Source: Styela clava
Taxonomy: Eukaryota > Chordata > Ascidiacea > Stolidobranchia > Styelidae
DNA: 64,000 bases
Reading direction: 5' to 3'
Assembly (NCBI RefSeq): GCF_964204865.1
Contig: NC_135262.1
Span: 17,103,650-17,167,649 of the forward strand
Part shown: positions 46,785-64,000 of the stretch, piece by piece
How positions within the stretch are numbered: the first letter of the stretch is position 1
Layout: each line of letters begins with the position of its first letter
Program-made: the position numbers and the translations under genes
Notes under the pieces: model-generated
What the model was told of the DNA's origin: nothing
Seen by the model: only the letters and a program-made list of their open reading frames with translations
The model's database searches: none

Positions 46785-47510
46785 TAAGCTGAACAATTGC
46801 AAAATGGACGATAACATTATATACAGCAGTCACCTTAATTTGAGAGAATCAAAAACTTGATTGAGATTTGTTGAAAAATTTATTCAAGAAAGTTGCGGCG
46901 TGTAGCAATATTTTGTGTTTTCAGTTGCTAATGTACTTTCAGAGTGAGGCCCTCTTATGAGCAGGATTCCATTATTCAGTCAGTTTTCAGGCTCGCATAG
47001 CCGTCTGTTTTAGGACGACTTGCTGACAGCTCTTGTCTTAGCGAGAGTTCATTAATTGTTATCTTTCCGTAAAGATTACAAGTTTTAACATAAAATTTAT
47101 GAAAGCTAACTAAAATCACAATAAAAATTTAAATACCGAAAAGATTGATTATCTTGTATTTTATTTTGAGTAATTGAATCTACTCAGCACAAATTGTACA
47201 TTTCCACTGTTTTAGTTTTTTTTTTGCATTTACGAGTCAACATTTCATAAGTTTCTTTGATTATGAAAAAATTATTTACAGTTGTGAAAATAACGCTGCA
47301 CGACGCGCAGCGCGCACTGTTGCTTTTGACGTGCTTCGTGTTTCACAAGCTTCTGTTGCATTAATTCTGAAATCGATATAAAAAAACATATTTCAAACAG
47401 TTGATAACAACACCTATTTTCCTTATCTTATCTATGTATTGTTTTCACACATAGATGTAATTGAATCTTACAGACATTGAGGTGTCCCGAAATGGTTTAA
47501 CACAAAATTG
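46785..47510. other. No gene; dispersed-repeat fragment at 47340-47460
   Basis: The segment 47340-47460 is the reverse complement of 49775-49865 (shared AGGTGTTGTTATCAACTGTT, ATCGATTTCAGAATTAA), so both are copies of an unnamed repeat. GCAACCCTAG at 47505-47511 and CTACCAACCGTCCCGG at 46121 might be two ends of one older element around the 46292 insertion, but no target duplication supports this. Confidence 0.4.
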
Positions 47511-47511
47511 G

Positions 47512-47720
47512 CAACCCTAGGTTACACGAACCACCCAACTACGACGATGGGTTCAGAAATACTCTCGCTAGCATTTATTTATCCTTCGCGGAATTCGAAC
47601 CTGCAAACTCACGTATAGTGATTAAAGTAAACGCAATTTATTCCATGAAAAACTGATGTAGGATTCTTCGTATCAGTTTACCGGTCCATATACAGTGGCT
47701 TGGGTCTTAAATACCACCCA
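47512..47720 (-). repeat. tRNA-derived SINE copy (diverged)
   Basis: On the minus strand: GCAGGTTCGAATTCCGCGAA (B-box present), then TGGGTGGTTCGTGTAACC, the same order as in 43834-44165 but with a different middle. Confidence 0.55.
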
Positions 47721-47734
47721 CCATGTTTCCCCGA

Positions 47735-47895
47735 AAACAAGACCTGGATTTTAATATAGGCCCTCCCCTAAAATTTGAAAATCTCGCACTTCACTGCCTT
47801 ATCTATTTGATAAAGGAAAATTAGAGACATCCCCCCAAAATAAGCCCTAGTGTTATTTTTCGTACTACGAAATTAGGGTATCAACTGTATACATT
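47735..47895. repeat. MITE fragment with ATGTTTCCCCGAAAA end
   Basis: Starts ATGTTTCCCCGAAAACAAGA and ends near CCAAAATAAGCCCTAGTG then TTATTTTTCG, an imperfect inverted pair typical of a widespread MITE type. No clear target duplication. Confidence 0.4.
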
Positions 47896-48226
47896 ACCTT
47901 CGTGCTCTCTGAAGATAACTCCGACGGTGCATATATTTCGAAGATTTTGCTACCAACCAAGCGTCTTCTCCTGCGATAGTTCTGCCATAGTGCGGATTAA
48001 TGGGTCAAGGAAACAAAAAATAAAACTTATTCCCACGTTAAGCTTCCCTAAATGTTGTTAAAAACATTTTTCAATCATGCATGTCCAGATCCGATCATCC
48101 CATATATTCCAGTATATCTCTAAGTATTAGAGGACTTTTTGCCTTGTTCAGAGCGAAAAAGTTTATTTTATCTTACCAAACTCAAGATGGTTACCATAAT
48201 TTTTGATCAAACATTAAAAAATATAT

Positions 48227-48400
48227 CTATATCAATGTACAAACTTGATGAGTAACATTGTCATAAAACCATCGAAACTGGCCAGCTATGTTAGTCAATG
48301 TGCCAAAGCTCCAAATCCCTCCAAGGAAACTACCTGTATATAATAATGACCTCATTTCATCATCAGACATCTTTTTATTATTGATATTAAGATGCATCAT
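48227..48400 (-). CDS. Small open frame, 57 aa, hydrophobic (uncertain)
   Basis: ATG at 48400 to TAG at 48227. The peptide has a polar start (about 20 residues, KKMSDDEMRSLL) followed by a hydrophobic, aromatic part (GSFLGGIWSFGTLTNI, QFRWFYDN). A possible splice acceptor (TATACAG before GTAGTTTCC) lies inside, so it could instead be the last exon of a gene. I do not recognise the family, and a frame of this length arises by chance; the composition is what makes it worth noting. Confidence 0.25.
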   Translation of the reverse strand: MMHLNINNKKMSDDEMRSLLYTGSFLGGIWSFGTLTNIAGQFRWFYDNVTHQVCTLI

Positions 48401-50339
48401 CTTAGAATTATATAGAACTCGATTTCAACTTGAGATCATTGCTTAAAAATACATATTCTGAAACTCTACATATGACACTGATAAATCAAATAGTTAGGAT
48501 TTGATCTATCAGCAGCCACCACAGAGAGAAATGATTGGCAAATTTGCTTATAATCAACAGTTAATACAACTACTGATGCACGAATCATGGAGGGTAAGCA
48601 TAAGAATGTTTGGTAAATTTCACAACAAAATTTAGTCCAAAATAATAAATTCATCGTATTTTTATTTATTTTCGGAGGCACAACACTGGCAACAAGTTTT
48701 AGAATACTACAAATAAGTAATCAAAATAAATTTACGCAAGAGAAACCATACCAATATAAATCATAGAGATTACAACCAGGGCAAAATATACTGTAAGTCG
48801 AATGGAGAAGGAATGTTTTGATTCTTCGGAGTATCAAGAAAGGACTTTCACCAATAGTATTACCGTAAATTAAAAGTCAGTTAGACCGAATCTTTTTAAA
48901 ATACTCACTATTTTTTAAAGAAATTCTGACAAATTAATTCCTTGAAAATGCTACCGAAATTTCTGCCAGAAAGGATTAAATTGAAATATATTATATATTT
49001 AGTTCGCAAAAACAAACTTTGTGACAAATCGTATTTAACGCTACCTAGCGCTTCCATAACTGGATTACAATGTTTGCCCTGGCTGGAATAAAGATGACTG
49101 AGACTTACATTAAAATACAGTAATCAATCTAAAGGAGATACAATATAGATAGATGTTACTACTAAACTTCACACAATAATAATATAATATTAAATATGTT
49201 TCACCCAATCTTTAAATTAAAAGGTGTTTCTAACTAGTGTAAATTACATAAAGACAAGTCAACACTGCACTCATTTCAGTTCATTACATCATAAGAGTGC
49301 ATTTACGCTCGTGAGAATTAACAATGATCTGTTTAAATGGGTAAAATTCTTGGGCTCAAGTTAAAGATTGATGAATGAATGTCAAATCAACCAAGATTTT
49401 GTTTATTAATGATGACTAAAATTAGTCTCGAAATAGCCAGATCATGACTTTTTAGAAAAATAGGGTATATTGAAATATTTGATTTCAAATGAAAATCAAG
49501 ACACAAACAATTTGGTTTTTAGGATAATTTAGCACTGAGTTTCCTTTTTTGCTGTTAAATAAACATTTTTGAATATACCAAATGCAATCCATTTCGAGTA
49601 ATATCTTATATTGTGAATTCATTAGGAACATATTGTATATATCAGAAACAGGAAATATTTTAAACAGACCAATTGGGTACGAACTATTCATTTTAGAAGC
49701 CAAATTTTTGAGGAACAATATAGAGCAGAACGGTTGAAAGAACTTGAAAAAATTTAATCGGGACTAAGCAAAAGCGTGAAAACAATACATGGATAAGATA
49801 AGAAAAATAGGTGTTGTTATCAACTGTTTTAAATATGTTTTCTATATCGATTTCAGAATTAAATTGGCTTTATATTTACAAAGCTATATTTCAAATCTGA
49901 ATTTGCATACGAAATAACACAGATTTTCAACATTGGCTAGCTATTTTGGATCATGTGAAATTTGAAACAATAAAAAATTAGCCATATCTAATAAATGTAT
50001 ATTATGTCCTTTTTCCTATTTTTTCAAAGAAAAAGCCATGTTAAATAAAGTGAAATGGAAGATTAATGAGAATTTACGGTGAGTAACTCTTGCACCAAAA
50101 CACAATAATGTTTGACAAAAATAGATAATAATATTGAAATAAGAATTGATTCGAATACATATTTAATGAACGATACATTACAAATCCATGTAATATTTTC
50201 AAGTAGATTTGATATAGATATCGGTAAAAAATTGATTTTTGAATCAAGGGTCAGGAACTTGCTTTACTCAGATACAGCTAAGCACAATACCATAGTTATG
50301 GTCCCTGGATTGTTCCACTATCGCTGAGATACTAAGCAT
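48401..50339. other. No gene recognised; 3' flank of Rab11
   Basis: AT-rich. 49775-49865 is a dispersed-repeat copy (see 47340-47460). The part nearest 50339 is the probable 3' UTR of the distal Rab11 isoform; ATTAAA reads on the minus strand at about 50162-50167. Confidence 0.4.
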
Positions 50340-57855
<7,516 letters not shown>

Positions 57856-57900
57856 GATTTGAGTTTGTGATTTTGATTTTCAAATTTGCCCTGTGAAGAT
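57856..57900 (-). promoter_or_regulatory. Probable 5' UTR splice acceptor of Rab11
   Basis: Just upstream of the start codon the minus strand reads CTTATCTTCACAG then GGCAAATTTG, a good acceptor about 35 bases before ATG. It implies an untranslated first exon further up or a trans-spliced leader. Inference only. Confidence 0.5.
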
Positions 57901-60213
57901 AAGTATAAAAATCATTACGTCAACGACTCAGCATCAAAAATTCAGACATTGTTCATCAATGTCGATATGCAACCAATATATTTAAAATTCAAAGGAATAC
58001 ATTGACATAAAAGTTTTTAATTCAGAATTACAAATTCTGGCAAATCTATGGGAAAATTTTTTAAAGTCAAAAAGTGAATATAATTTGGTAGAAGTATAAC
58101 TTTTTATTAATAATGATATGTTTGATAAAACAAAACTAAAACTTACTGGTACACTGGTCCAGAGATCAATAAGAAATCCAGGTAGATTGGAGTGTGATAC
58201 CCAATTGCTAAAAAGCAATTAACTGTACTGTTCTGTGGCTTGTAGAGCTTAATTAGGGAAATATGTCAATCACACTAAAATAGTCAAAAAAAGAACAAAT
58301 CATATTTAGATCTTGTTTGGGCGCTCCAGAAGTACGGTATGTGTACCAATATGAAGGTAACTAATTTTGTTCAGCTACTTGACATCAAGTGTAAAGGGAT
58401 GGGAGCCTATGGGCAGGGGGTATATTCACTTGGCTAACACAAACAGTGCCCAAAATCGTAATAGGACTAAAATAAGGAAAATCGGAATAAAATTATGGCC
58501 TAACCCTCACCTGGTACACATACTATGGAGATACCCTTGTTTGATATGACACTGTATGGCCACCCTCATGCTCCATGGAAACTAAACTCTCGTCATTAAA
58601 AGAACGTAACATGGTACCATTGATTGATTTTGGGCCACATTGAAAATATTATAAAGAAAGCAAGGCAAAATATAAAGTGACAAATCCATATTTTGCAAAA
58701 TTAAAACTAAAATAAATATGAACTGCTCACACAATAATTAGTTTACCATTATAAATTTGGCATATGAAGGAATACTCATAAAGGATGCAAATAACAGAAA
58801 CAAAAACATGGGCTATTTGATGAAACACACCATGGTATGTTCCACAACACACTGGTTTGCAGTGAAGTAGATCAAGGTGTACCAAATAGGTTTTGAGCTC
58901 AAACAGAAAGCTTATAAAATGCTTGGTCCATGCTGCACTGTTTGTTTTCAAACTACCCTTATATATTAATTAACAATTATTGTTGGGTTATTTTTACTTG
59001 ATCCAAGCCTTCTGAGCATAATGAACATGAACCGTGTGGGCTTTGTCAGCATTTGAACTACCGGTATTTCACACCTGTTTTTCACTGAAATGGAGCATAC
59101 TCTGCAATAATTGTTAACCCTAGGAAAATACATAGGTATGTAAATCGCATAGTGAAGACTACTGGATATAACAAAGCAAGCACTTCAGTAAGATATTAAT
59201 ATGACACTGCTGATATTCGTAAAATGTCAGCAACCAAAGTAGGGCCATTCCAAGGAACTGTTGAACTTCATAAATTTTTTTAATAGTGTAGTGAAAGTAA
59301 TTGTTTTGTATTTTTTATATCAAAAGACACTTGAACGTTATTGGACTGCATTCATTTCACCAAAAAAGTTTAAATTTCATCCAGGTTTTTGATGATTTGA
59401 ACAAAGTGGCCTGAAATGTAGAAATTTTGTTTTCTGGTGACTCATAACATGAATTGTTTGATTGTCTGGTACAGTTATTTCATTTCGAATAGATGCACTA
59501 GACTTGAGTTTGAGCCTAAGTGTTTGCAGTGCTGTAGGACATGTCTTTACCGATTTAACGATTTATTACCAGAATTTTAAGAGATGATAGAGGCTGCTGT
59601 TCCAAAGAGGAAAAATGTGTCCCGTACAATGTGCACATTATCGTCATGGATCTACAGTGTTACATTGAGTAACTTGAGTGACACAGAGGGGTCTGTCCTT
59701 CAGTTATTGCACCAGAAAATAGCTCTTGCTGTACTAACGCGACAATTTACAACACAACACAATGAAACGTTGATGCATGGTGAACTTGCCGTTCCGTAAT
59801 GTCACGCTATATTTTATATCCACTAAGTGAATCTTGTTTTTACCTTTCGTGCAGTTTTGTTCAAACCCTCATAAAGCAACTGATTGGACAATGATACAAA
59901 ACATGTAGCTGACAATGTGAAAATATAGTACATCTCACAAGTCCGTACATTGTTCCGTAGAGTCACTTGGAATAGCCCAGTACGCAAGTAATAAGTTCCA
60001 AACGGACGCCAAGAGCAAGTGGGACAGGACTTAACAAATCACAGCTAACCCCAATACAGCCCATGTTACAAAGGCACAATGATATTCTTTCGCTTAGAAA
60101 ACAATAATACAAAAGAAAAAAATCATTGAGTCTAAAATGTTTGATGGAGCCACATAAACAAGTATGAATGAACTTATTACAGTATTTCTGTATTGTGGAT
60201 GAAACAAATGTTC
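57901..60213. other. No gene recognised
   Basis: AT-rich sequence upstream of Rab11, with short open frames only. No domain, RNA gene or transposon terminus was identified. A Rab11 promoter and first exon may lie here or further right. Confidence 0.35.
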
Positions 60214-60221
60214 AAAACTGG

Positions 60222-60420
60222 GGTACACGTCCTCAAGTACTTCTACTGGCAGACTGGGCGTAGGATAACGATTTTCGCATATAATATTCCTAACCCCAGC
60301 GACTTCGCAGTGATGTAATTTTCGGATTACGTAGTCAGGTGGGGATTAGGCATGAGATATACAAAAATTGTCCAGCCGGGCCAATTAGAATTACTTGCTG
60401 CGTGTACTTCACGAGACCCC
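60222..60420. mobile_element. hAT-like MITE, short copy of the GGGTCT family
   Basis: AAAACTGG is duplicated at 60214-60221 and 60421-60428. The interior carries TCCTAACCCC, GATTACGTAGTCAGG and GGGGATTAGGC, as in 60746-61061 and 61328-61777. 199 bp. Confidence 0.75.
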
Positions 60421-60471
60421 AAAACTGGAACCTATTTCAGGCTGTTTTGCATGTATTTGAAACAATGTTCG

Positions 60472-60725
60472 CAATGGCGTAGCCAGGGGGGTGGTTTTGC
60501 GGGTCGAAACCCCCCCCCCCCCCCTTTTAAAATGTAAAAAAAATAAAATCAATTTTCTGTATCATAGATAGCAATTTTCCGTAGCTTGAAATGCTTTTTA
60601 GACCCACAAGACTACTAGAAACAGGCGTATTCCAGAGTTCGATCGAACCCGCTAGCAGTTTCGGTCTAACTTGGCAAAAAAAAATTCAGAACCCCCCCCT
60701 TCGAAAATTTCTGGCTACGCCCTGG
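60472..60725. mobile_element. hAT-type MITE with GCGTAGCCAG ends, 254 bp
   Basis: The left end CAATGGCGTAGCCAGG and right end CTGGCTACGCCCTGG are inverted, each adjoining a long C run. Flanks AATGTTCG (60464-60471) and CATGTTCG (60726-60733) differ at one of eight positions. No coding capacity. Confidence 0.75.
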
Positions 60726-60745
60726 CATGTTCGGTATGATAGCAG

Positions 60746-61061
60746 GGGTCTGGTGTAGTTTCATAACTCAAGTACTTCCAATGGGCGTAGCATAACAACT
60801 TTTGCATATGTCAATCCCAATCCTAACCTCCACCTGACTGCGTCACTGAAAAATCACGTCAGGACGTCCTAGTGCAGTAGTGATGTAATAGGGCCCTTCA
60901 AACTATAAGAACTGTCATCCATAATGGGCAGGCGATCACCTAAATTTAAGCAAGCTATTTCTCTCGTTTTTGGATGACATCGTCAGGTGGTGGTTAGGAT
61001 TGACAAAATCGTTATGCTACATCCACTAGAGGTATTTGAGATACGATACTACACAAGACCC
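60746..61061. mobile_element. hAT-like MITE, GGGTCT family, 316 bp
   Basis: Inverted repeats of about 95 bp starting GGGTCTGGTGTAGTTTC on the left and ending ACTACACAAGACCC on the right, with GATAGCAG perfectly duplicated at 60738-60745 and 61062-61069. The inner ends are the CAATCCTAACC...ACCTGAC motif. Confidence 0.85.
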
Positions 61062-61327
61062 GATAGCAGTCCTTAGCAAGCTTAATGCAGTAATGATTTC
61101 ATGGTGCCGCGGTGTCCAGTAAAGTCATTATAACGATATGAGTTTTTTGAATCCAACTACTGAACTACAATATTTATCTGCAAGATGAGTCCTGTATTCT
61201 TTCATGCGCCTCGAAATACAGCATCACTGTACCTAACAGATAGATTATCAGAAACCTATAATGCCAGATCTAAAATCAAACGTTTAACCGCAAGCACACT
61301 ATTTCATTGGTGGACATTCAGACATTG

Positions 61328-61777
61328 GGGTCTAGTAAAGTTTAGTACCACAAGTACTTCCAGTGGGCGTAGCATAACAATTTTTGCATATGTTATTCCT
61401 AACCCTCACCTGACTACAGGACTATGCCATCCAAAAATTACGTCACTACCACGTCATAGGGATTGCCAAAGTATAACTACGATCGCCCAAAATGGCATCT
61501 GCGCCGCCGATCAGAACTTGCTAAAGCCGGCGATCTCTCTCCTATCGTGATCGTTGTGACGAGAAAAATAGCTTGCTCGATTTCGGGTTATCGTCTGCGC
61601 GTTTTGGATGACCATCCGCATACTTCGGTGAGCCGTATTACGCCACTGTGACGTCGGAATGACGTAATTTTTCGGTGACGTAGTCAGGTGGGGGTTAGAA
61701 TTGACATATGCAAAAATTGTTGAGCCAGGCCAACTAGAAGTGGATGTGGTACTAAACCAGTAAACTATACCAGACCC
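61328..61777. mobile_element. hAT-like MITE, GGGTCT family, 450 bp
   Basis: Starts GGGTCTAGTAAAGTTTAG and ends AACTATACCAGACCC; AGACATTG is perfectly duplicated at 61320-61327 and 61778-61785. It has the same long inverted ends as 60746-61061, a longer middle with CGATCG and TGACGT motifs, and no transposase. Confidence 0.85.
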
Positions 61778-61785
61778 AGACATTG

Positions 61786-62339
61786 AGTGGGTGTATAACT
61801 GCTGAACTGTATAATGGTATCTCTCAGATGCCCCAACCCTTAAACTGATGCCTAGATGAGAGGGAATTTACAGACTATCTACGTACGGTCCCGGTACCGG
61901 TACTATATAGCATCAAAATTGTTACAATAGCATTGTGAGGCAAGTTTTATTTTTCATTGGAATGCAGGAATGGCATGCTATTTTCGGGTGGAGACTGACT
62001 CGCCATGGAGGCTGGTATGACATACCAACAGTACCAATGCGGTAATTCAGTAATATTTTGATCTAGCCAGACTGTACAGCTGTAAGAGAACTAGCAAATC
62101 GCAAGCAATACAGCAATGACCGACTGACGTCTCCACCGTCAGTCGTAGTCTACCGATAAGGTGCTGAAATAACTCTGTATCGTATACCGTAATAGTATAA
62201 TGAAAATCAGATAGAACTACATCCTATCCCTGGATACGTTACACACAAGGTGGTACGCCACTTACATTATTCAACACCCTCGCATAAAATACGATAATAC
62301 GACTAAATCAAAACGAAACAAAGATTTGGCCAGGCCGGC
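61786..62339. other. No gene recognised
   Basis: No coding signal; only short palindromes such as GGTACCGGTACC-like text near 61890. Confidence 0.35.
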
Positions 62340-62530
62340 ACAAACGCCCCGATGTCTCAGATTGAAACGCTTGCGCGATTAATGTGACGTCATAAATAAC
62401 GACGATTTCAGGAAAATATGAGCTCACGTGACGGAAGTTGACAGGAGGAGGATGGGGTCGCGATCGGGTTTGCCGGTCGTGCATTAACTTTTGTGGTGTT
62501 TTCCCGCAGTGGGATTAAATATTTTGAAAA
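62340..62530. promoter_or_regulatory. Possible promoter: GC-richer patch with CRE and E-box
   Basis: A palindromic CRE TGACGTCA (62385-62392) and an E-box CACGTG (62425-62430) lie within a locally GC-rich stretch with several CG dinucleotides. It could be the distal Rab11 promoter (minus) or belong to a gene beyond the right edge. Function is not shown by the sequence. Confidence 0.3.
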
Positions 62531-63809
62531 CGAATTATTTTTATATCGAACTCACTAATAACAGCTTCTCTCATTTCAGAAAATATATATGTCACTGAGT
62601 TCTACCGTAAATATGGTTCTACCGGTACTCCTATCCTAATGATCTTGCTGTCCTGGATAAGGATTACGGAGAAGGTTCGTGTCGGCTCCGTGGAGGGAGA
62701 GAAAGGAGAAAAAGAGTAAATAGCCATTGTGGTTCTATGCTATTAAAAGTTAAATGAATCAAATACATAACTTTTGTAACTTATTTCCTGCAGTCGTGTA
62801 ACGGATAAATCCAAAACGGGTTCGCTTATTATTAAGACATTTCAGGAACGGGTTCGAGCCAGTATGTTCCCCAGCTTTTCCATTTAGGGGGGGTGTTTCG
62901 AAATTTAGGGGGTGGTAAATAATTTGCTATTTGAGATAAAACTAGGCTATTTGTATTCTTAAAAAAATGGTATGTATTTAAGAAACGATGTACAAGAGGG
63001 GCCCCCCAAGTTGATTGACGGCGAGCCAAAATCCACAGCAGAATAAAATTGTAGGGCCAGAAAAGGGCAGCGAGGAAAAGTGCGGGACGGCACGGCTGGG
63101 GTTCAGGGCGCTTAGAAAATTTTGAGAAATAGGCACCAAAATAGGCTCTAAGCTTGATTTTAGATACACCTAGCATCGCAGTTTGTTATGTAATGAAATC
63201 AATAATTATAATATTTAGCTGATAGAACTCCCGGGAAATAGATAATAAAGCAAGGCTTTCAACCGTAACTATATACTACTAGGTTTCAACAAGTAATTTG
63301 CAATTGATAGTGACTAATGAAGTTACTAGCTCATCTGGTATTGTATGAATGGCTACTTATGGCTTGTTTTGTTACACATTTCACATTGTTTTTAACATGT
63401 TTGTTTGAACTTTGTATGAATTATGCAATGAATTAAATTTTGAAATACGCGCGTCAACTGATCATAATGGCGCATAATGTTGTATTCCTTCAGAACTGAA
63501 ATATTTTGTTGGTAAGAAGACAAATCGCTGAAATTTGATTCTTTTCAATAAAAAAATAAAAACGCTGTCATTCATCTAAAAAACGTCTGTTTTCGGTGCC
63601 TAGTTTTCGTTTTGTGACATTATTGAGCTTTCCTAATATACGGCTGATATCTAAAATACTGCAGTGTGTAATCCTAATACCCATACGTATACATAAGATA
63701 CCGATATAATTCAATTGTTACGAAATAAACGTCCTTAAACTATGATAATGATGTAACAATAGACGGTATCTAAAACTCAAAAGGTACCATATGAAGGGTT
63801 AAACTATTT
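62531..63809. other. No gene recognised
   Basis: A G-rich stretch near 62884-62920 and C-rich 63000-63010 produce a proline-rich open frame on the minus strand that has no family resemblance. Otherwise AT-rich non-coding sequence. Confidence 0.35.
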
Positions 63810-63890
63810 CACTCAAGTTCGGCGGGCCATTTTAAATCGCCACGCGAGCCGTAATTGGCCCGCAGACTGCGGTTTGGAACCCCTCATCTA
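63810..63890. mobile_element. hAT-type right terminus, relic
   Basis: GGCGGGCCATTTTAAATCGC, then GGCCCGCAGACTGCGGTTTG and GAACCCCTC, which resembles the right end of the GGCCCGC-type hAT elements. No matching left end or target duplication was found. Confidence 0.45.
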
Positions 63891-64000
63891 CACTGATGAA
63901 TATGCCATAGGCGTTATATTTGAATACAATTATACTAGAGTTAGGAATTACAGTGTGGAATCTCACCCTATAGGGGGGGTGTAGGGAAATCACTGGTTCG

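Noticed and set aside
46119..47511. Single older element enclosing the hAT at 46292-46776
   Set aside because: The two candidate ends are only weakly alike and no target duplication was found.
62832..63176. 114-codon proline-rich frame on the minus strand
   Set aside because: Comes from G-rich/C-rich runs; no start context, introns or family match supports it.

Overview
This is a window of metazoan nuclear DNA: AT-rich, with spliceosomal introns that have GT-AG borders, and crowded with DNA transposons, a LINE, tRNA-derived SINEs and decayed gene copies. The gene content (motile-cilium dynein regulatory complex subunits, Rab11, a homeobox-type ceramide synthase, a secreted WAP-domain protein) and gene spacing suggest an invertebrate, most likely an ascidian tunicate. 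That placement is inference and no marker in the window settles it.

Layout: 1-480 is a LINE reverse-transcriptase fragment. 481-1200 is a GC-richer patch of repeated short motifs. About 1207-5400 is an almost complete but broken non-LTR retrotransposon on the minus strand. 6956-8226 is a 1.27-kb near-perfect foldback element. 9547-17623 (minus) is a nine-exon gene for a 439-residue secreted cysteine-rich protein, with three complete WAP modules, one degenerate WAP module and four copies of a second cysteine module; two hAT-type elements sit in its introns. 20077-20490 is a histone H3 pseudogene, 21491-21756 a transporter relic, and 25393-28243 (plus) a ceramide synthase gene with every splice site in place but three in-frame stops and a frameshift. 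28690-29440 is a gypsy-type integrase relic.

30469-38400 (minus) is DRC3 (ten exons, 523 aa) and 40580-42670 (plus) is DRC1 (one exon, 696 aa). They stand head to head about 2.2 kb apart and encode two subunits of the nexin-dynein regulatory complex of motile cilia. From 43.5 to 50 kb there are a tandem duplication, SINEs and hAT-type elements. 50340-57855 (minus) is Rab11, which has two alternative last exons of exactly equal coding length (146 bp each), each encoding a different prenylated tail. 58-64 kb is gene-poor and carries a cluster of hAT-like MITEs, three of one family with perfect 8-bp target duplications.

The gene models were built by reading reverse-complemented exons, checking splice borders and codon phase, and comparing with remembered human family members. 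No transcript or database search was available.
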